A stretch of 43,087 nt of DNA, taken from Hymenobacter sp. ISL-91. GTDB lineage: Bacteria > Bacteroidota > Bacteroidia > Cytophagales > Hymenobacteraceae. The DNA is taken from assembly GCF_018613725.1 (NCBI RefSeq), contig NZ_JAGGPS010000013.1, forward strand, positions 106,143-149,229. The letters are read 5' to 3'. Positions 15,623-23,582 of this stretch are shown here, one piece after another; position 1 is the first letter of the stretch, and each line of letters opens with the position of its first letter. The position numbers and the translations under genes were made by a program. The notes under the pieces are model-generated. The model searched no databases, was not told the DNA's origin, and saw nothing but the letters and a program-made list of their open reading frames with translations.

Positions 15623-16681
15623 CTACTCCCTTCGCCCCCTGTCGCGGGGTGTGGGGCCTGGAATCAAGGGTTTAATTTCGGCTTCGGACTGACGGTATTT
15701 TACCAGATCACAGGCCAGATACAATGCTTCGCGAAACGATGTTTCATCAGCTTTAAACTGGCCGGCGAGTCCGTAGGCGGTGCCGTGGTCTGGTGAGGTG
15801 CGGATGACAGACAGGCCGGCCGTGTAATTAACACCCCGCTCGAAGGCTAGGGTTTTGAACGGAATCAGGCCCTGGTCGTGGTAGAGCGAGAGGGTAGCGT
15901 CGAACTGCTTGTACTGGCCGGTGCCGAAGTAGCCGTCGGCGGGGTAGGGGCCGAACACCAGATGGCCGCTCTGGAGTAGCTGTTGGATTACCGGCGTTAC
16001 TACGGCGGCTTCCTCGGTGCCAAGCAGGCCGTTTTCGCCGGCATGGGGGTTGAGGCCGAGCACCGCAACGCGGGGCTTCTCGATGCCAAAGTCGTTCTTC
16101 AGGGAGGCCAGCAGAATCCGGAGCTTATTGGTGAGCAGCTCTTTGGTGAGGCGCGCGGGCACATCCTTGAGCGGAATGTGGCCCGTGGCGGTGGCCACCC
16201 GCAGCTCGTCGGCTACGAGCAACATCAGGCTCTCTTTGGCTTCGAAAAAGCTGGTGAGAAATTCGGTGTGGCCAGGAAAACGGAAGTCGTCGGCCTGGGT
16301 GTTCTCCTTGCTGATGGGGGCCGTTACGAGGCCGTCGAGCAGGCCGGCCTTCAGGTCGCGGGCAGCAGTGAGCAGGCTCTGGCGGGCCGCTGTGCCGCTG
16401 GCCGCGCTGGGCTGGCCGGGCGTAAGCTGTACATCGTCATCGTCCCAGCAGCTGACGGCGTTGTGCTTGCCGGGAGCTATGTCGCCTGCCTCGCGCACCT
16501 GCCGGAACCGCAGCGGCTCGTGGTTAGGGTCGGCAGGGAAGTCATCGAAGAGTACGGTAGCCGTTCCGTACACTACCGGCGTGCAGATTTTGAGCAGGCG
16601 CGGGTCGAGGAGGGTTTTATAGATGACCTCGGGCCCGATACCGGCCAGGTCGCCGACGGAAATACCAATTCGTGGGAGCAT
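15623..16681 (-). CDS. pdxA: 4-hydroxythreonine-4-phosphate dehydrogenase PdxA
   Basis: PdxA oxidises 4-phosphohydroxy-L-threonine with NAD(P) in the DXP-dependent branch of pyridoxal phosphate synthesis. The 352-residue protein starts MLPRIGISVGDLAGIGPEVI. It carries TAPISKENTQ, FPGHTEFL, ATGHIPL, GLNPHAGENGLLG and the YHDQGLIPFK motif. The three metal-binding histidines fall at residues 168, 213 and 268, offset by exactly two from E. coli His166, His211 and His266. The last residues (PGPTPRDRGRRE) look like a low-complexity tail. It is a single gene; pdxJ, its reaction partner, is not in the window. Confidence 0.96.
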   Translation of the reverse strand: MLPRIGISVGDLAGIGPEVIYKTLLDPRLLKICTPVVYGTATVLFDDFPADPNHEPLRFRQVREAGDIAPGKHNAVSCWDDDDVQLTPGQPSAASGTAARQSLLTAARDLKAGLLDGLVTAPISKENTQADDFRFPGHTEFLTSFFEAKESLMLLVADELRVATATGHIPLKDVPARLTKELLTNKLRILLASLKNDFGIEKPRVAVLGLNPHAGENGLLGTEEAAVVTPVIQQLLQSGHLVFGPYPADGYFGTGQYKQFDATLSLYHDQGLIPFKTLAFERGVNYTAGLSVIRTSPDHGTAYGLAGQFKADETSFREALYLACDLVKYRQSEAEIKPLIPGPTPRDRGRRE

Positions 16682-16746
16682 TCTGTAGTTGGAGCTTAGG
16701 TGTAAGGGCTTTGGCAGGCGTTGGTGCGCTGAGCAACAACAGCGGT

Positions 16747-16844
16747 GTCATGCTGAGCGAAGTCGAAGCATCTCTACCGCAATGCTAAACTTAGAGTCAG
16801 GATTAGCGCTGCAGTAGAGATGCTTCGACTTCGCTCAGCATGAC
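16747..16844. repeat. GTCATGCTGAGC-type long hairpin repeat, copy 1
   Basis: Perfect 31-bp arms at 16747-16777 and 16814-16844 flank a 36-base centre. The arms begin GTCATGCTGAGCGAAGTC. It lies between pdxA and the leucyl aminopeptidase gene. Relatives are at 18474, 20404, 21720 and 33843. Confidence 0.9.
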
Positions 16845-16865
16845 GTTTTTCTCTGTCGTTCAGGC

Positions 16866-18317
16866 TTACGCCCGATTCTTCAGAAACTCATACGTGAGGC
16901 GCACGGCGGTGCCGGTGCCGCCTTTGCCGCGGTATGAGTCGGGGGTAGTGAGGAAAGCGGGGCCGGCAATATCGAAGTGGACCCAAGGGTAGCCCTCAGC
17001 GTAGCGCTCCAGAAACTTGCCGGCCGAAATAGCGCCGGCTTCAGCCTTGCCCAGGTTGCTCATGTCGGCAATCGGGCTTTTGATGTGGTCAGCGTACTCG
17101 TCCCAGAGCGGAAACTCCACCAGCCGCTCGTGGGTGGCGTTGCCGGCCTTTTTAAGGTCGTGCATCACGTCCTCGTCGGCCGTGCCCATGTACACGATGC
17201 CCTCGATGCCGATGGCGCGGGCGGCCGAGCCGGTGAGCGTGGCGTAATCCAGCACCAGCTCGGGGTCGTACTTTTTGGCGAAGGCCAGCGCATCGGCCAG
17301 AATCAGGCGGCCTTCGGCGTCGGTGTTGAGCACTTCTACGGTGAGGCCGCTGTACATCGTAATTACGTCGCCGGGGGCCAGGGCGGGGCCGCCGGGGCGG
17401 TTGTCGGTGGCCGGCACCAGCCCGATTACGTGCAGCGGCACCTTGTTTTTGGCCAGCGCCGTAAGCACGCCTACTACTACGGCCGCGCCGCCCATGTCGC
17501 ACTTCATTAGGTCCATGCTGTTGGGCGTGGGCTTGAGGCTCAGGCCACCAGTATCGAACACCACGCCCTTGCCCACCAGCACAATCGGCTTGGTGTTGGT
17601 GGCACCTTCGGGCTTGTACTCCATGATGCTGAAGGTCGGCGGCTCGGGGCTGCCTTGGTTCACGGCCAGCAGGCCGCCCATGCGCAGAGCTTCAATGCGT
17701 ACCAGGTCCAGCACTTCTACCTCGAAGCCAGCCCGCTCGCCGGCCTCCTCGAACTGCTGCGCCAGCTGGCTGGCATTCAGGTGGCTGTAGGGCTTGTTCA
17801 CCAGGTCGCGGGCCAGGTACACACCCTCCAGCATGCCCGCCAATTCGGACACCTTCTCGGCCGATAAATCGGGGCCGACCAGCGTGAGTTTAGTGAGCGT
17901 GGGCGCTTTCCTGGACTTCTCGTCGGTTTTGTAGCCCGCAAACTGGTAGGCCGTCAGGGCAATACCTTCGGCCAGAGCCAGCGAGCCGCCGGCGGGCGTG
18001 AGGTTGCAGATGAACAGCTCCTCCACCTTATCGGCCTTGAGGCGGGCGTGCAGCTTATTACCAGCCTTACGCAACCCCTCCAGGCCCAGAGCGGGCGTTT
18101 TCTTCTCTTCAGCCACCACATAGTAGTGCTGGTGCGAGTATTGGTTGACGGCCACAAACTTCTCGTCGGCGGCCAGCTGGGCGGCCACGTACTGGCGGGC
18201 GGCCTCGGGCAAATCGGCGGCGGCGGTTACGGGCAGCTCGGTGGTGCCGGCCGGCAGGATGAAGACCGTGCTGGCAATGGCGGGAAAGTCGGCGGCGTAG
18301 TCTAAGGTCAGGGACAT
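16866..18317 (-). CDS. Leucyl aminopeptidase (M17 family)
   Basis: This is a 483-residue cytosolic M17 metallo-aminopeptidase that removes N-terminal residues from peptides as a hexamer with two metals per subunit. The metal and catalytic residues are complete: Lys250 and Asp255 in GKGVVFDTGGLSLKP, Lys262, Asp274 in MKCDMGGAA, then Asp333, Glu335 and Arg337 in the family signature NTDAEGRL. The N-terminal domain (about 1-160) is the less conserved macro-like domain. No signal peptide is seen. It is transcribed singly between hairpin repeats; no clear -7 box was found upstream. Confidence 0.95.
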   Translation of the reverse strand: MSLTLDYAADFPAIASTVFILPAGTTELPVTAAADLPEAARQYVAAQLAADEKFVAVNQYSHQHYYVVAEEKKTPALGLEGLRKAGNKLHARLKADKVEELFICNLTPAGGSLALAEGIALTAYQFAGYKTDEKSRKAPTLTKLTLVGPDLSAEKVSELAGMLEGVYLARDLVNKPYSHLNASQLAQQFEEAGERAGFEVEVLDLVRIEALRMGGLLAVNQGSPEPPTFSIMEYKPEGATNTKPIVLVGKGVVFDTGGLSLKPTPNSMDLMKCDMGGAAVVVGVLTALAKNKVPLHVIGLVPATDNRPGGPALAPGDVITMYSGLTVEVLNTDAEGRLILADALAFAKKYDPELVLDYATLTGSAARAIGIEGIVYMGTADEDVMHDLKKAGNATHERLVEFPLWDEYADHIKSPIADMSNLGKAEAGAISAGKFLERYAEGYPWVHFDIAGPAFLTTPDSYRGKGGTGTAVRLTYEFLKNRA

Positions 18318-18323
18318 GGGTTT

Positions 18324-18358
18324 GGAGCTGTTGGCCAGCAGCTGGTAGCTGTTAGCTT
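18324..18358. repeat. AGCTGTTAGCT-type repeat fragment, copy 4
   Basis: A one-sided run of the AGCTGTTGGCCAGCAGCTGG / TAGCTGTTAGCTTTTG type just upstream of the aminopeptidase start. It lacks a long inverted partner, so it looks like a partial copy. Confidence 0.55.
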
Positions 18359-18429
18359 TTGTTCGAATGAATACGGGCTTGCTACGGCAGGCGGAAAGGA
18401 AGCACCGGCCGAAACGAGTGGCTGCGGCG

Positions 18430-18437
18430 TATCTTTG
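18430..18437 (+). promoter_or_regulatory. -7 box TATCTTTG upstream of rsmA
   Basis: A consensus TAnnTTTG facing rsmA but 177 bases from its ATG. A 93-base hairpin repeat lies between box and gene, so the transcript would carry a long structured leader. Confidence 0.5.
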
Positions 18438-18473
18438 GCCGTGAAGGTAAGTTTTTTAGAGAAGGAAAAGACC

Positions 18474-18566
18474 GTCATTCAGAGCGTAGCGAAGAATCTC
18501 GCCTGCTGACGTTGCGGCACCATTCTAATGTCAGCAGGCGAGATTCTTCGCTACGCTCTGAATGAC
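18474..18566. repeat. GTCATTCAGAGC-type long hairpin repeat, copy 2
   Basis: Perfect 37-bp arms at 18474-18510 and 18530-18566 around a 19-base loop. The arms begin GTCATTCAGAGCGTAGCG and contain GAAGAATCTCGC, shared with the copy at 21720. It lies in the rsmA leader. Confidence 0.9.
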
Positions 18567-18614
18567 AACCCTATCTCACTTCTCCTTTCTCAAATCTCAC
18601 TTCTATAATCAATA

Positions 18615-19403
18615 ATGGATTCCGTTAAAGCCAAAAAGCACCTCGGCCAGCACTTCCTCAACGACCCCAACATTGCCCGCAACATTGTGGAGGCCCTGCG
18701 CCTGCCCGACGGCGTGCAGCACGTGCTCGAAATCGGGCCCGGCATGGGCGTACTGACCCAGACGCTGCTCCAGCATCCGGAGTACGAAACGGCCGTAGTG
18801 GAAATCGACCGCGACTCAGTGGCCTATCTGCAGAAGCATTACCCCGCCCTCGAAGACCGGATTTACTCCCAGGACTTCCTGAAAATGGACCTGCAGCAGC
18901 TCTACGGCGAGCAGCCGCTGAGCATCATCGGCAACTTCCCCTACAACATCAGCTCCCAGATTTACTTCCAGATTCTGGCCCACCGCCAGCAGGTGCGCGA
19001 AAGCGTGGGCATGCTGCAAAAGGAAGTGGCCGACCGCCTAGCTACCGGCCCGGGCTCGAAAACCTACGGCATCCTGAGTGTGCTGCTGCAGGCTTACTAC
19101 GACATCGAATACCTGTTCACGGTGCCCCCGCACGTGTTCAGCCCGCCGCCCAAGGTGCAGTCGGCCGTCATTCGTCTCACCCGCAACGCCACCGAGCAGC
19201 TGGCCTGCGACGAAAAGCTGTTCTTCCGGGTCGTAAAGCAGGCCTTTTCGACCCGCCGCAAAACGCTGCGCAACGCCCTCAAACCGTTCGGTATGCCCCC
19301 CGAAACTACCACTGACGCCGTATTCGACCTGCGCGCCGAGCAGCTCAGCGTGGCCGATTTCGTGGACCTTACGAACCGGGTATCAGCAGGCAAGAGCGAG
19401 TAG
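18615..19403 (+). CDS. rsmA: 16S rRNA (adenine1518-N6/adenine1519-N6)-dimethyltransferase RsmA
   Basis: RsmA (KsgA) dimethylates two adjacent adenines in helix 45 of 16S rRNA late in 30S assembly. Loss of this enzyme gives kasugamycin resistance. The 262-residue protein shows KKHLGQHFLNDPNIARNIV at the N-terminus, SAM-binding motif I EIGPGMGVLTQ (39-49), and the catalytic motif IV NFPYN (107-111). The C-terminal helical domain includes VFSPPPKVQSAVIRL and FSTRRKTLRNAL. Length and order are those of the family. It converges with the DUF3078 gene. Confidence 0.96.
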   Translation: MDSVKAKKHLGQHFLNDPNIARNIVEALRLPDGVQHVLEIGPGMGVLTQTLLQHPEYETAVVEIDRDSVAYLQKHYPALEDRIYSQDFLKMDLQQLYGEQPLSIIGNFPYNISSQIYFQILAHRQQVRESVGMLQKEVADRLATGPGSKTYGILSVLLQAYYDIEYLFTVPPHVFSPPPKVQSAVIRLTRNATEQLACDEKLFFRVVKQAFSTRRKTLRNALKPFGMPPETTTDAVFDLRAEQLSVADFVDLTNRVSAGKSE

Positions 19404-19446
19404 CATGGTGTATGAGCGGGGCTAAGCTTTTCCTCTACATTGTTCT

Positions 19447-20382
19447 TTACTTCTTGTCCTGGAAATTCTGCACTGAGTAGATGAGGCCCAGCGTAAGGCC
19501 CTGGCTGTATTGTATGGCAGTGTCCTGGTCGTAATCATAGAGCAGAATGCCAGTGAGGGCCACGTTCACGTAGCGGTTGACTTTGGCCGTGAGGCTGGCA
19601 TCGAGGCGGTGGTCGATGCGGCGCAGGGCGAAGTCGGAACCGTAGTTGGCGAACAGCAGGTAGCGGGCCTTTAGGTTCACGTTGGTGGCAATGTCCTTAT
19701 CAAACTCGGCCAGAACCTGCGCGGCCAGCACCTCGAAGCGGGTGGAGTGGCCCGGTTTGACGCCGTAGGGTGTTTCGCCCAGCGCCGCCACAAACCGCTC
19801 GGGCCGGCTCACCACCGTCAGGCGCGGGGCGAAGGGCGAGAGGCGCAGCTTGAAATAGCTGGTAGGATGGTACTCGAAACCGTAGGCGGCCGTGAGGAAG
19901 GCCGGCGCGAAGGTGGAGGATACGAGCTGTGCCCGCTGTCGGCCGTTGGCATCATCGGAATACTTATAGCCGGGCGCGAACTGGGTGAGCAGATTCAGCG
20001 ACACGAACATGTCCCAGTTCGGGCTCATTGCCCGGCCATACTTGGTATCGAGGTAAATTCGGTCGAGGCTTTTGCGGTAGCCCTGGCCCTTGTTCGAAAC
20101 AAAGGCGTAGAGCAAATCGGCCTGATTGTCCCAGCTGTGAATACCCTGTTGGTAATCGGCTTTGGCATTGATGGAAGCATTCAGCCCCAGGGAGCTAACG
20201 CCGCCGCCGCGCCAGTTGGACGAGAGCAGGCCCTGCTGAAAGTTGAGCGTTGAGGTAAAGCTTTTCTTCCAGGCTGAGTCAGCGGGGACCACGGCAGAAT
20301 CGGGCGCCGTTTGGGCCGCTGCCTGCAAAGAGTTCCAGGCCGCCAGCACGAATAGCAAAACCAGGGTAAAGGTGTGTTTCAT
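19447..20382 (-). CDS. DUF3078 domain-containing outer-membrane-like protein
   Basis: This 311-residue exported protein has a signal peptide (MKHTFTLVLLFVLAAWNSLQAAAQ), then KSFTSTLNFQQGLLSSNWRGGG, the start of DUF3078. The rest is rich in alternating hydrophobic residues and aromatic ends (DLLYAFVSNKGQGYR, FEVLAAQVLAEF, YVNVALTGILLYDYD), which fits an outer-membrane beta-barrel. DUF3078 is a Bacteroidota family of unknown function. ATG 20382 was chosen because it begins the signal peptide; the in-frame extension upstream is only the translation of a hairpin repeat. Confidence 0.85.
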   Translation of the reverse strand: MKHTFTLVLLFVLAAWNSLQAAAQTAPDSAVVPADSAWKKSFTSTLNFQQGLLSSNWRGGGVSSLGLNASINAKADYQQGIHSWDNQADLLYAFVSNKGQGYRKSLDRIYLDTKYGRAMSPNWDMFVSLNLLTQFAPGYKYSDDANGRQRAQLVSSTFAPAFLTAAYGFEYHPTSYFKLRLSPFAPRLTVVSRPERFVAALGETPYGVKPGHSTRFEVLAAQVLAEFDKDIATNVNLKARYLLFANYGSDFALRRIDHRLDASLTAKVNRYVNVALTGILLYDYDQDTAIQYSQGLTLGLIYSVQNFQDKK

Positions 20383-20403
20383 GGGAGCTGGGTAAGAAAT
20401 AAA

Positions 20404-20557
20404 GAAGCTGTTTAGAAAGTCAAAAGAACGTGATGCTGAGCTTGTCGAAGCATCTCTACCGATCCATAGGCTTACCATTGCAACGAAGCGGTAGAGATGC
20501 TTCGACAAGCTCAGCATGATGTTCTGATTGATTCCAGGTACTTTCCTAAACAGCTTC
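20404..20557. repeat. Nested hairpin repeat (ATGCTGAGC type), copy 3
   Basis: The inner arms (about 20433-20460 and 20491-20518, ATGCTGAGCTTGTCGAAG and its inverse) match the long-hairpin family. An outer pair, GAAGCTGTTTAGAAAGT (about 20404-20420) and its inverse near 20540-20557, is separate and may be a second element in which the first is nested. It lies between DUF3078 and the dehydrogenase. The remaining 20558-20753 shows no gene I can support, only a near-consensus -7 box TACCTTCG at about 20707. Confidence 0.8.
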
Positions 20558-20753
20558 AAAGTCAATAGCGGCGGGCTAAAGGTATTAAATGATCGAATGG
20601 GCTATAGCTGAAAAGGATAGGAGCCCGCGCAAAGTCAGTCCGCATTCCGACGAGTGGATACGCGGTAGTTGAAGCCCGCCCCGTGGCTGGTTGGGGCAGA
20701 TAGCAATACCTTCGCCCAACTGTTTGCCAACCGCTTTTATTTCCCCGAAAAAC

Positions 20754-21698
20754 ATGTCCCTTTGCCTCGTTATCGACGACATGCACCCCAGCCTGCCGGC
20801 GTATCTGGAGCCGCTGGGCCTGACGCTGCACTACCGGCCCGACCTGCGGGCGGCCGAGGTGCCGGCCGCCCTGGCCGCCCACCCCTACGAGGGGCTGGTG
20901 GTGCGCTCGAAGCTGCGCGTCACGCGCGAGCTGCTGTCCCACGGCCCGCAGCTGCGCTACGTGTGTCGCGCCGGGGCCGGGGTTGATAACATTGATGAAC
21001 AGGCCCTGGCCGACGCGGGCGTAACGCTGCTGAATGCGCCCGAGGGCAACCGCGACGCGGTGGGCGAATATGCCATTGGCCTGCTGCTGGCCCTGCTGCG
21101 GCACCTGCCGCGGGCCGATGCCGAGGTGAAGGCCGGGCAATGGCACCGCGAGGCCAACCGGGGCGAGGAAATAGGAGGCAAAACCGTGGGCCTGCTCGGT
21201 TACGGGCACATGGGCCGGGCATTTGCGCGCCGCCTCAGCGCCTTCGGTTGCACCGTGCTGGCCCACGACCACGACCCCGCCTGCCTGCCCGATGCGTACG
21301 CCACGCTAGTGCCGCTGGCCGAGCTGCAAGCCCGCGCCGAGGTGCTAAGCCTGCACATTCCCTACACGGCGGCCAACCACCAGTTCGTGAACGAGGACTT
21401 CCTGGCCGGCTTCGCGCAACCTCTCTGGCTGCTGAATACGGCCCGCGGCGAAGTGCTCGACCACGCTGCGCTGGTGAGCCGCCTGCGCACCGGCCACATC
21501 CGGGGTGCGGCGCTCGATGTGCTGGAAAACGAAAAGCTCGCCACGCTTGACCCCGGCCAGCAGATCCGCTTCGAGTACCTGCGCACGGCCCCCAACGTGG
21601 TGCTCGCACCTCACATCGGCGGCTGGACAGCCCAGAGCTATGAGCGCATCAATGCCGTGCTGGCCCGCAAGCTGGCGGCGTTTTTGGGGGTTGGGTGA
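20754..21698 (+). CDS. D-isomer-specific 2-hydroxyacid dehydrogenase (phosphoglycerate dehydrogenase-like)
   Basis: This 314-residue NAD-dependent dehydrogenase has the Rossmann signature VGLLGYGHMGRAFARRL (145-161). The family's catalytic residues are Arg231 in LLNTARGEV, a Glu in LDVLENE and His287 in APHIGG. The substrate-binding N-terminal half has VVRSKLRVTREL and AGAGVDNID. The protein lacks the ACT domain of regulated serA enzymes, so the physiological substrate (3-phosphoglycerate, glyoxylate/hydroxypyruvate or another 2-hydroxyacid) is open. ATG 20754 begins the first beta strand MSLCLVIDD; the frame continues upstream but has no better start. It is followed by a hairpin repeat and the greA promoter. 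Confidence 0.9.
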   Translation: MSLCLVIDDMHPSLPAYLEPLGLTLHYRPDLRAAEVPAALAAHPYEGLVVRSKLRVTRELLSHGPQLRYVCRAGAGVDNIDEQALADAGVTLLNAPEGNRDAVGEYAIGLLLALLRHLPRADAEVKAGQWHREANRGEEIGGKTVGLLGYGHMGRAFARRLSAFGCTVLAHDHDPACLPDAYATLVPLAELQARAEVLSLHIPYTAANHQFVNEDFLAGFAQPLWLLNTARGEVLDHAALVSRLRTGHIRGAALDVLENEKLATLDPGQQIRFEYLRTAPNVVLAPHIGGWTAQSYERINAVLARKLAAFLGVG

Positions 21699-21719
21699 GG
21701 GAGAAGGTAGCAGAGAACA

Positions 21720-21816
21720 GTCATTCTGAGCAGCGCGAAGAATCTCGCGTGCCATGCTAATTCCTAATGACAGGATTGCTTTGGCACGCGAGATTCTTCG
21801 CGCCGCTCAGAATGAC
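21720..21816. repeat. GTCATTCTGAGC-type long hairpin repeat, copy 4
   Basis: Arms of 35 bases at 21720-21754 and 21782-21816 pair with a single mismatch, a compensating G-T at the RNA level. The centre is 27 bases. It lies between the dehydrogenase stop and the greA promoter. Confidence 0.9.
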
Positions 21817-21880
21817 TGTTCATTTTACCTGCTCACCCTATCCCTTACACTTGTACTCCTCACTCTTTCCCCAATTTTCG

Positions 21881-21888
21881 TATATTTG
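21881..21888 (+). promoter_or_regulatory. -7 box TATATTTG of greA
   Basis: Consensus -7 box. The implied transcript start is near 21893, about 12 bases before the leader hairpin and about 73 bases before the greA ATG. Confidence 0.65.
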
Positions 21889-21904
21889 CTTGCACCTACC
21901 AAGG

Positions 21905-21945
21905 GGAGAACGGCCAGCCACGCTGGCCGTTCTCCTTATTTTTTT
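21905..21945 (+). terminator. Terminator-like hairpin in the greA leader
   Basis: Perfect 14-bp GC-rich arms (21905-21918 and 21922-21935) with a CAC loop are followed by TTATTTTTTT (21936-21945). This is a textbook intrinsic terminator, but it stands between the greA promoter and the greA ATG at 21966. It therefore either attenuates greA or ends a short leader RNA of about 50 bases. Confidence 0.75.
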
Positions 21946-21965
21946 GAGCTAATTCCACCCATGTC

Positions 21966-22439
21966 ATGTCAACCATCAACTACTATACGCCCGAAGGTCT
22001 GCAGAAGCTCAAAGCAGAGCTACAGGACCTTAAAATCAGGGGCCGGGCCAAGGCCGCCGACGACCTGCGCGAGGCTCGCGACAAGGGCGACCTGAGCGAA
22101 AACGCCGAGTACGACGCCGCCAAGGATGCCCAGGGTTTGCTGGAGCTGAAAATTGCCAAGCTGGAAGAAGTACTGGGCAACGCCCGCCTGCTCGATGAAA
22201 CCAACCTCGACCTGAGCAAGGTGCTCATTATGAGCAAGGTGAAGCTCAAAAACCTGAAAAATAACATGGTGCTCGACTACACGCTGGTAGCCGAGGAAGA
22301 AGCCAACCTGGCCACCGGCAAAATCTCCGTTAAGTCGCCCATCGGCCGGGGCCTGCTGGGCAAGTCGGTGGGCGAAACGGCCGAAATAACGGTGCCGGCC
22401 GGCAAGCTGCAGTTTCAGGTGCTGGAAATCAGCCGGTAA
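21966..22439 (+). CDS. greA: Transcription elongation factor GreA
   Basis: GreA (157 residues) enters the secondary channel of RNA polymerase and stimulates cleavage of backtracked RNA. The N-terminal coiled coil (about 8-75) carries the acidic tip GDLSENAEYDAAKD, with Asp42 and Glu45 matching the catalytic Asp41/Glu44 of E. coli. The C-terminal FKBP-like domain includes ISVKSPIGRGLLGKSVGE. ATG 21966 (MSTINYYTPEGL) is in register with the family; the ATG five bases upstream at 21961 is out of frame. The terminator-like structure in its leader suggests control by premature termination, as known in principle for the greA leader of E. coli. Confidence 0.97.
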   Translation: MSTINYYTPEGLQKLKAELQDLKIRGRAKAADDLREARDKGDLSENAEYDAAKDAQGLLELKIAKLEEVLGNARLLDETNLDLSKVLIMSKVKLKNLKNNMVLDYTLVAEEEANLATGKISVKSPIGRGLLGKSVGETAEITVPAGKLQFQVLEISR

Positions 22440-22466
22440 CTATCTGGAAGTGAGAAATAAGAGTTG

Positions 22467-22506
22467 AGAGGTGAGGTCCAAACCGGGCTTCACCTCTTCT
22501 TTTTTG
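22467..22506 (+). terminator. Intrinsic terminator after greA
   Basis: Arms AGAGGTGA (22467-22474) and TCACCTCT (22490-22497) pair over 8 bp, followed by a seven-base T-run. A second small hairpin, GCGGTAAG/CTTACCGC, follows directly and may belong to the HIT gene leader. Confidence 0.65.
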
Positions 22507-22575
22507 CGGTAAGTTCGTAGACTTACCGCCGGAGCCTCTCCGCTGTCTTATCTCATGCCTCATCTCCAACAAACT

Positions 22576-23484
22576 ATGCCCTCCATTTTCTCGCGCATTG
22601 TAGCCGGCGAGCTGCCCGCTTATAAAGTAGCCGAAGACGAGCACCACCTGGCTTTCCTCGACATTACGCCGCTCGTGGAGGGGCATACGCTCGTTATTCC
22701 GAAGCGCGAAGTAGATTATATCTTCGATTTGCCACCGGCCGAACTGGCGGCGCTGCACCTGTTTGCCCAGCGCGTGGCGGCCGGCGTGCGGGCCGCCGTG
22801 CCCTGCAAACGCGTGGGCATAGCCGTTATCGGGCTAGAAGTGCCTCACGCCCACATTCATCTGATTCCGATGAACAAGGTGGCCGACATGAACTTTGCCA
22901 ACCCCAAAATAAAGGTAGACGAGCGGCGCATGAACGAACTGGCCGCCGCCATCGGAGCCCAGGTGCCCGCCGTAGTAGCCGGCACTCCCGAAATGCCTAC
23001 CGACCCGCGCGACACTAAAGGCGGCCGCGAAACCGTGGAAGCCTCCGAGCCCGATGCCTTCCGGGCCCCAACTCCCGGTGGTGAAGCCCAGAACGACGAG
23101 GCCCCGCAGCCCCTGCGCGACCTGACCAAGGGCCTCAGCTTCATGAGTGAATCGGAAGCGCCACTGACGGCCGTAAGCTTTGCGGCCCCGGCCGGGGGCC
23201 TCACCGACGCGGCCCTGGCCGAACTGGCCGACGTACCGGCCGGCACGCCCGTAGAGCGGCAGGAACTGACCTACTTCCTGCGCAACCACACCGCCGATGA
23301 GGGCCTGAGCGGCAGCGCCGAAATGGCCAACCGCTTCAAGCAGCTGCAGATGTTTATGAAGCAGGAGCTGAGCGGCACGCAGGTCTACCGCTTTGGCCAG
23401 GGCCCGCAGGTGCCGGTGCTGGTGCTCGGTGCGGGCGAAGGCGGCCGGTTGCAGGGCTTCAAAACGGTGCTTACCGAAACCTAG
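22576..23484 (+). CDS. HIT-family nucleotide hydrolase fused to a nuclease-A-inhibitor (NuiA)-like domain
   Basis: This 302-residue cytosolic protein has two parts. Residues 1-130 form a HIT domain, starting with SIFSRIVAGELPAYKV and holding the catalytic triad PHAHIHLIP with His91, His93 and His95. Such proteins hydrolyse purine nucleotide phosphoramidates or AMP-linked compounds. A Pro/Glu-rich linker (131-180) leads to residues 181-302, which resemble NuiA, the proteinaceous inhibitor of Anabaena nuclease NucA. Seen there are LTKGLSFMSESEAPL, then FKQLQMFMKQEL, TQVYRFG, and GFKTVLTET at the very C-terminus. As I recall the NucA-NuiA structure, Glu24 (in FMSE) and the C-terminal Thr135 of NuiA reach the nuclease active site; both positions are kept (Glu192, Thr302). 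ATG 22576 is preferred to 22555 because HIT proteins start directly with this motif. Confidence 0.85.
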   Translation: MPSIFSRIVAGELPAYKVAEDEHHLAFLDITPLVEGHTLVIPKREVDYIFDLPPAELAALHLFAQRVAAGVRAAVPCKRVGIAVIGLEVPHAHIHLIPMNKVADMNFANPKIKVDERRMNELAAAIGAQVPAVVAGTPEMPTDPRDTKGGRETVEASEPDAFRAPTPGGEAQNDEAPQPLRDLTKGLSFMSESEAPLTAVSFAAPAGGLTDAALAELADVPAGTPVERQELTYFLRNHTADEGLSGSAEMANRFKQLQMFMKQELSGTQVYRFGQGPQVPVLVLGAGEGGRLQGFKTVLTET

Positions 23485-23495
23485 AGCGGCTCGTG

Positions 23496-23578
23496 AGGCA
23501 GTCATGCTATAGAGCCGCGACCCTTCGTGTTTCTATTGCATGACTGCCTTTTTCGGATCAACTATTCGGATCAACTAT
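23496..23578. terminator. Bidirectional terminator hairpin plus 13-bp tandem duplication
   Basis: Twelve-base arms at 23496-23507 and 23538-23549 pair, with a T-run at 23549-23553, between the convergent HIT-NuiA and AI-2E genes. Directly beside it TCGGATCAACTAT is duplicated in tandem (23553-23565 and 23566-23578). Confidence 0.7.
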
Positions 23579-23582
23579 TTGC

